64,000 nt of DNA from Neofusicoccum parvum. Lineage: Eukaryota > Ascomycota > Dothideomycetes > Botryosphaeriales > Botryosphaeriaceae. Both the position numbers and the translations under genes were made by a program. The notes beneath the pieces are model-generated. The model made no database searches, was not told the DNA's origin, and saw only the letters and a list, made by a program, of their open reading frames with translations. Shown one piece after another: positions 1-9,747 of the stretch (positions are counted from its first letter, which is position 1; each line of letters opens with the position of its first letter). Location: positions 372,001 through 436,000 of the forward strand of contig CP087219.1 of assembly GCA_020912385.1 (NCBI GenBank), written 5' to 3'.

Positions 1-145
1 TTGCCAAGCTCTCATCCCTGTCAACGATTGGAACCCTCCCGCCAACTCCATGCACGCGATTGGAGTAAACATGTGTAGCGCTTGGACAACCACGAACTCG
101 GGTGGCTCGAAACGCCACATATCGCAGGACCAAGGCCAAGTTTAT

Positions 146-366
146 TTGCACTGTGCAAAGTGCAGTGCACTTTTCCCGCAGGAAGCCAGCTGACGTGGTC
201 AGATCCCGGACTGTGCCGCGGATTCGAGCGTGGCGCAGCGTTTTTGCACAGTGCAACTGCACCGCAGCCTCAGCCCCCAAAGGATCGCAGTCCATGTCAA
301 GGATGTTGCAGGCCGCTTTACCGTATTCGATCTGGCGTTTTTGCACTGTGCAATTGCACAGTGCAG
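146..366. repeat. Degenerate ~98-bp tandem repeat with palindromic cores
   Basis: The inverted repeat TTGCAC-N-GTGCAA occurs at 146-158, 244-256 and 341-353, with a fourth, nearly perfect copy at 354-366. The first three starts are 98 and 97 bp apart. The sequence just before the second and third cores is also related (ATTCGA, then TGGCG and GTTT), so this is a decayed tandem repeat and not isolated palindromes. An extra palindrome GTGCAGTGCAC lies at 160-170. No coding sense is evident. Function is unknown: a mobile-element end, a protein-binding array or chance expansion are all possible. Confidence 0.6.
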
Positions 367-552
367 GAAAAGCAAAGGGAAGCGCCAGTTGAACACTTGA
401 TTGACTCGCTTACGGAGAGGCGCATGGGTCGAAGTTGTTGTGGATTGCGCCTGCAGCTTACTTGAGGCTGTTCGCGCCTGAAGTTTCGACGCCCATCTTT
501 CGTCTTCGCCTCGTCCCCCTTTCGCGTTTCTCGTCCAGCATCCGCCCAAGAC

Positions 553-678
553 ATGACGAAGAACTGGTTGCAAGTGAAGAACAGAATACGAGAGCTCTAT
601 GTCGTGCAGGGAAAGTCTTTGACTGAGGTCGGACGGCAACTGCGTGACAATGAGGGGTTCACTGCCTCGTGGGTTTAG
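553..678 (+). pseudogene. Clr5-domain fragment, orphaned upstream of ankyrin repeats
   Basis: From an ATG at 553 the frame reads about 41 residues and stops at TAG 676-678. It carries the spaced pattern of the fungal Clr5 domain: a Trp near the start, then RIRELYVVQGKSLTEVGRQL, then a phenylalanine-containing segment (GFTAS). In the family this domain sits at the N-terminus of many ankyrin or TPR proteins, and ankyrin repeats do follow here. The usual Tyr/Leu/Trp tail of the domain cannot be followed past the stop in any frame. The piece is therefore either a first exon with an unusual splice or, more likely, the remnant of a broken Clr5-ankyrin gene. Confidence 0.5.
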
Positions 679-869
679 AACACAACATGCGAGAAGCGCT
701 GAAAAGCAGCTCAAGCTGATCCTGAGGCTTCAGAACACGCGCATATCGCCTCAAACTACATGAATGGGGTTTCAAACGAGCGCGCGGCTCGGTCCCTCGA
801 TCGACGCCCACGGATGAACAGCCTCCAATTTCAATCGCTGAAAGAAACCGAGAACGGTAAGCTCACTAA

Positions 870-2618
870 ATATCAAAATCACGGCTATGTACTGACAACA
901 GCAGAGCACACATACCGAGTCCCAGGGGTAACCCAAGCGGATCCGAAGTTTCAGATTACCTTGCTGTCGACATCTTGGATTGCATATATAACGCCAACGC
1001 AACGTCTCTGCAAACGTTGCTTACCTGGCCATGTCAGTCTATTACGAGTGACGGGTCTATCGACTTCAGCCCAGAATTCAGCAAGAGGTCGCACTTTCAA
1101 CATGTCATTGGCAGATCACTATTGTCTTTGGCAGCCTCCTGCTCTTCCTTGGAGGTGGTGAAGCTCCTACTGCAGGAAGGTATGGACGTCAATCTCAAGG
1201 ATCCGCAGACACGCTACACACCTCTCATGATCGCGATCATGCGAGAAGAAGTGTCAATAGTCAACTGTCTATTGGAGAACGGCGCTTCCATGGCCCTCAT
1301 CAATGCAGGACGCCATGCGCTTCACGTTGCAGCGTCCGCGAGGAACCCGAAGATACTTGAGCTGCTCATTTCTCACGGCGCACCTCTGGACGCCCCAGCG
1401 GCTGATGGACCAGACAAGGGCTCAACTGCATTGGACATTGCTCTCATTCGAAGAGCGAAGCACTTCGGCACTCAAGACCACCCCGTCACCATCAATATGC
1501 TGCGATGTCTCCTCCGTGCTGGTGCACAGTTCAAAGGATCTGAATATCTCATTATCAAGCCTTGGATAGAGTCCCCACAACGTGGAAGCCGCTTTGATCA
1601 AGAAGATCTGGAGCTGTTCCTTGAGTTTGTCCGTGCTGGCCTTGATCTCAACATGGAGATCGACCATCTGCCGGACAAGAGACACACGAACCCTGTTACA
1701 ATTGAACATGCCGTAGTATTCCATTCCTCATGGTCCGGTGTCGGGTCGTTCCTCGCGCAAAATCTCAGCATTGTGCCGGCAAGGAGAAACCAGCACCATC
1801 TTATACACACACTCTGCGCTGGCTGTTTCTACAATTATAGTACTAGGGTCGAAGAAGACGTCAACGAGGCCATTGAAACACTTTTGAAAAGAGGGCTTGA
1901 CCCGAACCTCATGGACGACACTGAGTACTCTCCTCTAAACTTTCTCCTGGACACCGTTGCGTGGTTCAACGTGGACCATCCGAAAAGGCTGGGCAGCTTA
2001 CGTACACTTTTAATGCACAGAGCCAATCCATGCTCTGGTGATGGAGCGGTATATCCCGTCCGTCAAGTTTTGGAAGGCCCAGATTACATTGCTGTTGATG
2101 ACAGCTACGTCTTCGACGTCATACGGCTCCTTCTGGAATACTTCTCCTACTCCAACATACCTTATGCTCCACTTTGGCAACGGGAATTTCTCGCAGAACA
2201 TCTTCCCATCACATCCAACTACAAGGCCTACCGCGAAGGTGAATACTTTGAGGCTATGCTCATCCGTCACTCCGGGCTGCAGCAATCTTCCGTCACCATC
2301 TTCAGGCGTGCCGCTCTGGCGGTATCTATGCGGAAGTTCCTGGAGGCGCAGCTCTCGCTTAATGTCTCACAACGCAACTATGAGGATATCCTAGAGGCTC
2401 TAACGTTGCAGCGGGATCAAAGGCTTCCGGGCGAGGCAATGCCGAGGTACTTCGTCATTGACGTGCTCTCTCTGCTCAGCCGGACTAGTAATCGGCAGTT
2501 CCCGCTGCATCAGTCTTTCACAGAATCTTGGGACATCTCGGCCAAGAGTAAAGGGGAAAGAACGGCTGGCCACATTGGATTTAAGGAGATGGTATCGAGC
2601 CACTTCAGATTGCCATGA
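870..2618 (+). CDS. Ankyrin-repeat protein, 5' end unresolved (possibly a pseudogene)
   Basis: An uninterrupted frame from 870 to the stop at 2616-2618 encodes ankyrin-type helices. Repeats with TPLMIAIM and ALHVAASA cores each end in a LL..GA turn, for example CLLENGASM and LLISHGAPLD. More degenerate repeats follow (TLLKRGLDPN, TLLMHRANP), then a C-terminal part without clear repeats. The first part of the frame has no ATG; the nearest in-frame ATG lies within the repeats, so translation must start in an upstream exon. The Clr5 fragment at 553 is the natural candidate, but no intron joining the two is obvious. Ankyrin repeats bind proteins, and the target is unknown. It is a single-copy-looking gene in a decaying neighbourhood. 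Confidence 0.6.
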   Translation: MSKSRLCTDNSRAHIPSPRGNPSGSEVSDYLAVDILDCIYNANATSLQTLLTWPCQSITSDGSIDFSPEFSKRSHFQHVIGRSLLSLAASCSSLEVVKLLLQEGMDVNLKDPQTRYTPLMIAIMREEVSIVNCLLENGASMALINAGRHALHVAASARNPKILELLISHGAPLDAPAADGPDKGSTALDIALIRRAKHFGTQDHPVTINMLRCLLRAGAQFKGSEYLIIKPWIESPQRGSRFDQEDLELFLEFVRAGLDLNMEIDHLPDKRHTNPVTIEHAVVFHSSWSGVGSFLAQNLSIVPARRNQHHLIHTLCAGCFYNYSTRVEEDVNEAIETLLKRGLDPNLMDDTEYSPLNFLLDTVAWFNVDHPKRLGSLRTLLMHRANPCSGDGAVYPVRQVLEGPDYIAVDDSYVFDVIRLLLEYFSYSNIPYAPLWQREFLAEHLPITSNYKAYREGEYFEAMLIRHSGLQQSSVTIFRRAALAVSMRKFLEAQLSLNVSQRNYEDILEALTLQRDQRLPGEAMPRYFVIDVLSLLSRTSNRQFPLHQSFTESWDISAKSKGERTAGHIGFKEMVSSHFRLP

Positions 2619-3785
2619 AGGAGATGATATTAAGCCGCTTCACCAGCTGGGTATCTGAGGATGGGCCAGGGATTTATCTATGATGTTGAAATTTCGGCTA
2701 TTCTAAGTAATACACCACTCTTGCTCTTTTGAGTCTGCTCATTCATGGCCAAATACCTGTGGAGCGGTGAATGCTCCATACATACCCGGCGATACTTGAA
2801 CAGAGCGCCTCGGTCCCCGATCGAAGTTCGGGGGATGAACAGTCTCCAACTTGATGAGTAGACCGTGCACATGGTCAATTAGTGATGCTGTGGTGCTCAT
2901 TGTTCTGTCGAACAGTTCCCCGAAGGTGCGGGCAGGTTGTAGTTTTTAATTAACTGTTTATGTCTTTTACGTCCGCGGGGGCGCAGCTCGGTCTAGAATA
3001 CAGAGGTCTGGCCGTGCAGCTCGGCTTTGCGACGCTTCTTCTTGGGCGGGCCTTCGGTTTCTTAAGGTTAGAGGCGCAGGCGATTGCCTCTCTCGTCCTG
3101 TCCTCCCTTAGCAGCGGCAACTCCGGAGCGTGTGAGTGTAGTAGCAGCGCTAAATACATGAATCAGAAACAAAGCGCGAACGTCTTTCAGCAGGCACTAA
3201 AACCAGGATGGGGGGCAATTTTTTCTTCGAGACTCAGCGTTCCCCACAAAGCCTTCTTAGCCCCCGCGCTTCTCCACGGTCCCTGATCTAGAAGTTCCAC
3301 AGAATTGCGCAAACACAGCTACACAGAGGGTCTCCAGAGAAGCACTCCAGTGGATAGAAAGCACCAAGTAAGCGAGGTACCAGCATAGGCAGTCAAATCA
3401 TTCATATAGATAACTTTGGTAATTAAATTTAAATACGTTCGCGTTCACGAAGGCTTCAACTGCCAATGACTGAGGCTCAGTTGAGCTGAAGCAACCCATG
3501 TCTTTTGCGGCCTACTGTGGCCGTCAGACCCGTGATCGTTTAAACCGATGGGCAGGCGGGTATCCCCATTCTCCCATCCCAACCGCTACGCTCCCACGAG
3601 GATAGTAGCACACGTGTAGCTAAGCATCAGCAGATGCTGGCTGGAGCTTCGAAGTCCAGACTGGGTGAGCTGAGCTCACAGGCGGTCTATGGTGAGTATA
3701 TAATTCCTCTGCTGTACTCCTTGTTTCTGCTACCAAGCATCTGACAACCATTTTCTTTCAACTTGAGAGCATTCTTCTCTTCGCA
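2619..3785. other. Intergenic stretch with a diverged copy of an upstream segment
   Basis: No gene is supported here. Positions 2805-2856 resemble 785-838, sharing CTCGGTCCC, CGATCGA and GGATGAACAG blocks in the same order. This looks like a decayed duplication of the region between the Clr5 fragment and the ankyrin frame. A TATA-like stretch (AGTATATAATT) at about 3695 lies about 90 bp before the start codon of the next, broken gene. The remainder shows nothing recognisable. Confidence 0.45.
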
Positions 3786-5939
3786 ATGCGTGTGACTTTC
3801 GTTGCTCTTGGGGTTGCTGCGCTCGCTACAGCCACCCCGGTCCCCCAGGACCTGGATTTCTCGGGTATTACTATTGTCGCCTCTGAAGGCTCTGCTCCGA
3901 TCGTCACTGTACCTTTGGGTCTTGGTGACGATGCCTCTGGAACGGTTGTTTGATCTACTGCAGACTTGTAAGACACGCCTACTAATGCGGTTCCACAGCT
4001 AAACGACACGATGCCTGCTCAGACTCTTGCCAAAGGAGGAAGTTGTGAGGCACAGAACAGCGGAAGCGGCCCCACTGTTACTCCAGACACACCCGAAGCC
4101 TTCACAGCCTCATCAGAACTCTCGAACGCAGCGTCGTCGGCTTCGACCCCGGATAGCTACACCAGCGTCTTCACAGACCTCAAAGGAGCCACCAATTCCA
4201 CCGCATACATGGGATATTCGACCCTGCAGTCATATGACACCTCGTTGTGTGCGCTGCTTTGCGACAACAACGATAGGTGTTCGGCCTTCAACATCTGTAA
4301 GACCGCCTTCTTCTCATCTCCTCCACAAATCCATGCTCATGGCCGCAGTCTTCGAGAGAGACCCCTCGCTTGACCCTGACGACAGCTGCTCGAACCCTTC
4401 CAGCACCAACGTCATCAAGTGCGTCTTATGGGGAGGCCTAATCACTCCTGAGACGGCAACTAACACAGGCTAATGGCGCAACCAGTTCCAAGTGGCTATC
4501 GCAGGCTCAAACGGATAGGTCAAGTCGTACCCTGGCACGGCAGCTGCCAACATTCCTTCCGTAGACGGCTATGATGGAGGCTTCCTGAACAACAAGGAAA
4601 TCAACGCCGTGACTGATTACAACGGCGTCTACACCTACATGGGCTATAGGCTATTCAAGGACGACCAGCCTTTCAGCCCTTCGCGCTGCGCCGATGTCTG
4701 CAATGCGCAGTCCGGAAGGTATTCAGCCACAGCCCCTGGTCCTGCCCGATGAGTATTCTCACATACATTACAGCCAGAAATGCCGGTTCTTTAACACCTA
4801 CATTATTCTGAAGAACGATGTCCCGCAAGGTAAGACGGACCCCTCTCCACAAAACAGTCCATTAAGGTAAAAAGGACAAATTTGCGCCATGTACTCCGAG
4901 GCATGGGAATCGAAGTACGCTACAAACAATGGCCAGTGGAGAGGTTCTGATTACTAGAGCATCGCTAGCAGGTAATTAGATTGGAACCGGCTCGAAAATA
5001 CGTACTTATCACTATATTGTAGTTTCTCCTACGGCAACACCCAGGACTCAGGCGTGCCGGTGTGCGCCTCGGATTTCGTACCTTCAGACCGCTGGCGTCT
5101 CTTTCTGCTCGTCGTACCTTGGATTCACCGCGCCGACAGTAACGCAGACTGCAACGGCAGCCGCAGCTACCAGCACTGAAACGATGACCGTGTACCAGAC
5201 TACAACCATAACTGATGCCACCACCCTTGTCGTCGTGACCAGCACGATCCAGACCTCGACCACCAAATTTGCCGTCGCCAAGCGGGATGTCGTCGCGACG
5301 CCAGCTTCTGCTGCCGGTTGGCCTGCGTCCAAGCTATCCAGCGCCTGCTCTTCTGTCCTTACGACAATCCCGACATCCACCGTGACAACGACCAGCACTC
5401 CTGCAGCACTGAAAGTCACCGCAACTACCACGCAGACGACTACCGCCACTAGCACCATCACGTACGTACCGTGGTAATGCGGAAGTTTAAGATACGGGGG
5501 ACTGACTCCGAGAATCAGATCTTCCTTCTACTGGGACCAGAACAAATGCGCCGTTTCCTACCCCCACATCATCGACGTCCAAGTCAGCGACGATAAGCAG
5601 CAGGCCATCAAAGATTGCCTGGCATACTGCAACAATAAGTGCTCATAGTATCTCAGCTCTACCTTCGCATTAATTAATAAAACAATCTGTAGGCGAGTCC
5701 AACTGCAAGTACTGGGAAGCTTACTACTACATGGGCGGTGGAGATTCGACTTATGCACTCAACCACGGCAGGTGTGCAACGTAAGTAACATGAAACCTCT
5801 TTTTTGCGTAGGATTGGATGAGTGCTGACTGTCTTCTGCAAATAGTTTCGCGATCGACTACAGCGCCAGCAACCTTTACTGCCCCCATTCCTGGAACATT
5901 GGGTACAGTGTTGGTGGAAAGAAGGGTCTGCAATTGTAA
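3786..5939 (+). pseudogene. Decayed secreted cysteine-rich (PAN/apple-like) protein gene
   Basis: The frame starts at ATG 3786 with a signal peptide (VALGVAALATA, then PVPQ). It can be followed through several GT-AG introns to TAA 5937-5939. Two cysteine-rich PAN-like modules are visible (core CALLCDNNDRCSAFNI, and later KCRFFNTYIIL). They are followed by a Thr/Val-rich linker (about 5110-5460) and a third cysteine-bearing module with YWEAYYYMGGG. In-frame stops occur at 4471-4473 (where a Gln would fit, CAA to TAA), 4516-4518 and 4955-4957, and one extra base shifts the frame near 5078. Intact relatives are secreted fungal proteins of unknown role. Splice sites remain recognisable, so inactivation appears recent. 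Sequencing error could explain one defect but hardly all four. Confidence 0.7.
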
Positions 5940-7404
5940 CCACTTGCAGGATATGGTTCCTTCCGAGAACGACGGTAGATGTTGCTATGGGATTGTAGAG
6001 CTTCTCTCATAATATCTACTCAGGCAGCGAGCCCCTCATGATACCTCGAATAGCATTACAGATTTTTTTTTCAGATAGCCTTCCTGTAGATATTTTGGAA
6101 TACATACAACACACAAACGCAAATGCCTTTGACTTTGAGTCTGCTAGCTATATCAATCTATTATAAGTGACGGGTCTACCAGCTTTAATCTAGCATTCTG
6201 AATCGACGACAAGATATCACATTCCGAAGACGTAATTATGAAAATACAGTCACCACTACGACCGCCACAGTTAGCAGTGCTATTACAGGATACAGCTTTT
6301 TCAAGAGAATGACAAGTTTCTCCACCTCTTGATCATATCATGTGAAGAAGCTGTGGAGGAGCCCGGGCAGTGCAGCTTTGAATCAGATCCAGTATAAAAG
6401 TCACAGCCAAGCTAAATCATGGTATTTTCCAAGCAACCGGCAATGCTCATACCATCCATCCTATGAGGTGATGACTATGACTTTATACATCAGTTGAAAT
6501 ACGTAGATCTAAGAAGATTTTAACTTCTTGTACGTAACTGTAGTATTGGTATTGATATTCACACAGACATATGAAGCCCAAGGCCCACAAAAACACTGAG
6601 CAGCAAGATAACTTTCAGCGAGAACATGTTGCAATCCAGTAAACTAAAAACTTTAAATGTGCCTAAAGTGAGTACCTCAATGCTCTGTAATATTTCAGCG
6701 TCGCTTTATTTTGGATACATCGGCCTCTCACCGGAAAATACCCAGTAATGTGTTGGACTATCAACGCCGCTTTCTTTAATGATAGATGAGAGAAGTTGTA
6801 TCCTTAGGGAGGCGTAGCTAGCGTTCTGTGAAGATTAGAAGAAGTTAGTGCAGGCGTCTAATTGAGAGATAAGAAGAAAGTCTGAATCTGAGAAGAACTT
6901 CCAAAGCTACATCGTGCAGCAGTGGCTATAATTTTTAGATCAGTATTGCTTGATCACTTCTTACTGCGGACGCTTCGTTTCTTCCGTGAACCTGAGCAGC
7001 TTAAAACTGGAAATTGGTGGAATAGAGGAGCAAGCAAGATAGAAATTGCAAGGTTAATTGTAGTTGTCACACGCTGGTAGGGAAGGAAAGTGAGAAGCAG
7101 ATGAAACACTAGACGGTGATCACGATAGTTCTTCATGCAACGAGAGTTATGGTACTGTTACATCATTATATCCTTTTCTACAGGTATCGTTACAAAAGTC
7201 TGGTAGTGAGCCGCAGAGACGCCCCGAATCCCCGATACCATGACCTGCCAAATATACACTGATGCCGCCCCATGATACAGAGAGGAGAGTGTGTTCCAAT
7301 TCTCCCCAGATCGCAAAAGATCTCTAAGACGTCCCGTTCCCTATCGAGTCCCACATCTTTGCGAGTGAGCCAAGCTATTACGAAAATTTTGTACACGCCT
7401 CCGT
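5940..7404. other. AT-rich intergenic region with relics
   Basis: This is clearly more AT-rich than the rest of the window and contains no supportable gene. Besides the ankyrin relic at 6150-6225, positions 6246-6290 read in one frame as a short Thr-rich string (VTTTTATVSS) like the linker of the broken secreted gene next door. That could be a second scrap, though it is too short to be sure. Nothing else is recognisable. Confidence 0.4.
6150..6225 (+). repeat. Degraded copy of part of the ankyrin gene
   Basis: The block around AGTGACGGGTCTA here matches 1034-1099 of the ankyrin gene. The shared order is TCARTCTATTA, AGTGACGGGTCTA, CTT, then AGATATCACATTCC against AGGTCGCACTTTC. Several differences are C-to-T or G-to-A, giving a more AT-rich copy, which is what RIP produces in duplicated fungal DNA. 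No reading frame survives. Confidence 0.5.
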
Positions 7405-7997
7405 CTATGCGGCGGCCTTCGTCCTCAACTGCACACCGTGCCAGCTCTTGATCTCATCTTTAAGTATCTCGTTGACCAGCTTGTGTTGCTTAATGACGGT
7501 CAAGCCCTTGAACTTGGGGCTCTCGATGTCGAGGGCGTACATGGAACCGCAACCGCCGCTAATGTCCTGAACCTGCTCGGAGAAGAGAAGAATTAGCTCT
7601 CCAACTCTCCTCAATTCATTTCCCATAGCCGAGGATGAGGACCAGGTGAGGGGACAGGTGTAATCTCCGGGGTCTGTCATACCTCCAGGCGCACAGGCTC
7701 TAGGTTATCCTTGATCTTATTGAAGACATGCAGCTCGCCTTCAGACAGGTAATCCGGCGGCTCGGGCGCGGCAGCGGCGGAGAAGTTGCGGCGAGGTGCA
7801 GCGGGGCATTGTTGCAGCAGCGACGAGGAAACATGAGCTGACCGTAGCGCCGGGCGAGCGTGCGGAAGCAGCAGCTGCGCGTACGAACGCGTCACTGGGG
7901 TCCACGACTGGGCAAGGGCGTGCGCAGATGCAGGACGGGTGCAGCGGCGCGTGCTGAGGCGGGCGGCGAGGCGCGAGGCGGCTCTTGACGGGGCCAT
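7405..7997 (-). CDS. Mitochondrial BolA-like protein
   Basis: Two exons (7997-7683 and 7572-7405, phase 0 intron of 110 nt with GTATGA and CAG) encode 160 residues. The first ~75 residues are rich in Arg, Ser and Ala without acidic residues, as in a mitochondrial presequence. The BolA fold follows: GELHVFNKIKDNLEPVRLEV, then DISGGCGSMYALDI, the invariant-type KQHKLVNEILKDEI and HGVQL. Of the yeast proteins it looks most like Bol3 (Aim1). BolA proteins act with monothiol glutaredoxin and Nfu1 in delivering 4Fe-4S clusters to mitochondrial apoproteins. The conserved Cys of CGSMY and the His of KQH are candidate cluster ligands. An upstream GTG extends the frame, but ATG 7997 is the first in-frame methionine. 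Confidence 0.85.
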
Positions 7998-8485
7998 TGG
8001 GGCTCTGGCAGGCGGGTGGAGGCCGGCGGTGCAGCGAAGGAACACGGTCTCCGAAGCTGGGGCGCGAGGGTCGAGGAGGGCGATGCTGATGCGGCCGGAC
8101 GGTGGACTTCGACATCGGCATCGACATCACCGCCGGCCGGGGTGGGTCGCGCGCGCGCCAAGGCTCGTCAAGCGGCCAATGGCCAGCGGCCCAAAGCAAT
8201 CCGACCAGGACGCCGCCGCCAGCAGTCACCGTCCCGCGAGCCTGCGCTCCTCCCAGACGACGACGCCGCCGCCGCCGCCGCCGCCGCTCTCAACCGAACA
8301 CCACGCCGCTCGGCTTGCCGCAGCAGCGCGCCACACCAGCGCCCGCGCACCGCAGCCAGGGCTCGGATCAGCGCCTGCCGACCCATGCGGGGTCGGCGCT
8401 GCACGCAAGCGCTGACTGGCTGCCCGCCGCTCCGACGTCGCTCTCCCGCCGGGCCAGCCAGTGCCTATCAAATAGCTACAGCTCC

Positions 8486-8558
8486 ACGCGGAGGTACCTC
8501 CAAGTACCTCCAGGTCGCCGCCCTCCTCTCCCCACGCACCCGCGAAAGGTACCTCCGC
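8486..8558. repeat. Cluster of GTACCTCC motifs
   Basis: The octamer GTACCTCC, or AGTACCTCC, occurs three times within about 60 bp. The first copy is part of the perfect palindrome GGAGGTACCTCC. No coding role is visible. It may be a small binding-site cluster or a local duplication. Confidence 0.45.
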
Positions 8559-9730
8559 CAGCGCCGCCAAGGGTCCATGCCGCACACGAGTCTGGACAAG
8601 CCGCTCGTCTCTCCGTTAGCTCCAGACCTCTGTGCCTCCACCACCCGGCGCGCCCTATCACTGCCCCTGCTGCGCTCTAGCTGGCACGCTTATCTTGGTG
8701 CCGCTCCCGCTTCTGGAGATCCCCAGCACTTCCAATCCTCGTTGGGGTCAAGCCGCCTGCCCGCAAGGGTTCCCTTACCGCGCCATTCGGCCTACCGCCG
8801 CCCGCCTGTCATTCTGCTTTTTTTTCCTTCTTTCAAACTTCAGTCTGTCTGTTACAGTACGACGGCGGAGATTGCATGCTGCAAGCAATGCGGCGCGTCT
8901 CGCCGTCTAGCTCTCTACCGAGCCGCTGACGGCCGGGATCCGCTGATCCCTGCTCTCGCAGCGCGAAGGGTGGGCTGTTGAGCGCCGCGACGCAGGCTTT
9001 CGCAATAATGCGCAAGCCACCAGCGAAGCCGGCCGGTGACGGCGCCGGACAGACAGCTTGACGCCTCAAGGGTCCTCATCGTGCTTGGGAGGAGGCTTGC
9101 AGCGACCCCTCGCCAGACCTCGAAACAGCAAAGATAAGCAGGCCGCTCCGCGGGGCTACTTGCTTTGGGGAAGGGGCGCTCGCCGTGCAGGTTGGGGCGG
9201 GGCGGGATTTTCCCCTCCTCCAAGCTGCCTCATCAGCAGCATCAGTGGCAGCACCATCATGGGCGTCGCCGCCGCCAAAGCCGCCGCCGGATAATTCGGA
9301 CAGGGATTGGCAGTGCCATTCGAAAGCCTCATCAAGCCATGGACGCAGCATGCACGACAGCGGGCAGGGTGGGCCCCACAACACCAAAGCAGGCGCGGCC
9401 GGACATCACCACCACACTGGCTGACTGCTCCAGCCGGCAAGACCCACAGCATCCTTACTCTTACTCCGCTCTCCTCTTTTTTTGTTTCCCTTTCTCCTCA
9501 CCCATCTGCACTCCAGACACTCGTCCCACACTATCGAAACCGTCTCCACAATTCCTCACCATCTTCATCCCGCTCACTGCACTCCACACGCCGAGGCGCC
9601 CTCCGACGCGCGGCGGCGGTGGTGGCGGCGGCGCAATCTATCTGCACCGCTCATCTCGGCTCCCCCGCCTGCATGCCATCTTTGTTGAGGAAGCCCGCTT
9701 GCAACGGGATTATACGAGTGGAGATGGCGG

Positions 9731-9747
9731 GATCCCGAAGGCTCGGG
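9731..9747. repeat. Hairpin sequence, copy 1
   Basis: GATCCCGAAGGCTCGGG can fold with CCCGA paired to TCGGG around an AGGC loop. The identical 17-mer recurs at 16181-16197 in the same gene-free stretch. Confidence 0.55.

Noticed and set aside
2960..3286. 108-codon open frame with a hydrophobic start
   Set aside because: There is no promoter, splice or motif support, and the sequence lies beside diverged relics of the ankyrin locus.
3950..3953. Early stop TGA in the secreted pseudogene
   Set aside because: An intron from GTTTGA to TTCCACAG, with a CTACTAAT branch site, removes it cleanly, so it is not counted as a defect.
8016..8981. Long Arg/Ala/Pro-rich open frame on the + strand
   Set aside because: It overlaps the start of the BolA-like gene on the other strand, has no motif and is typical of chance frames in GC-rich DNA.
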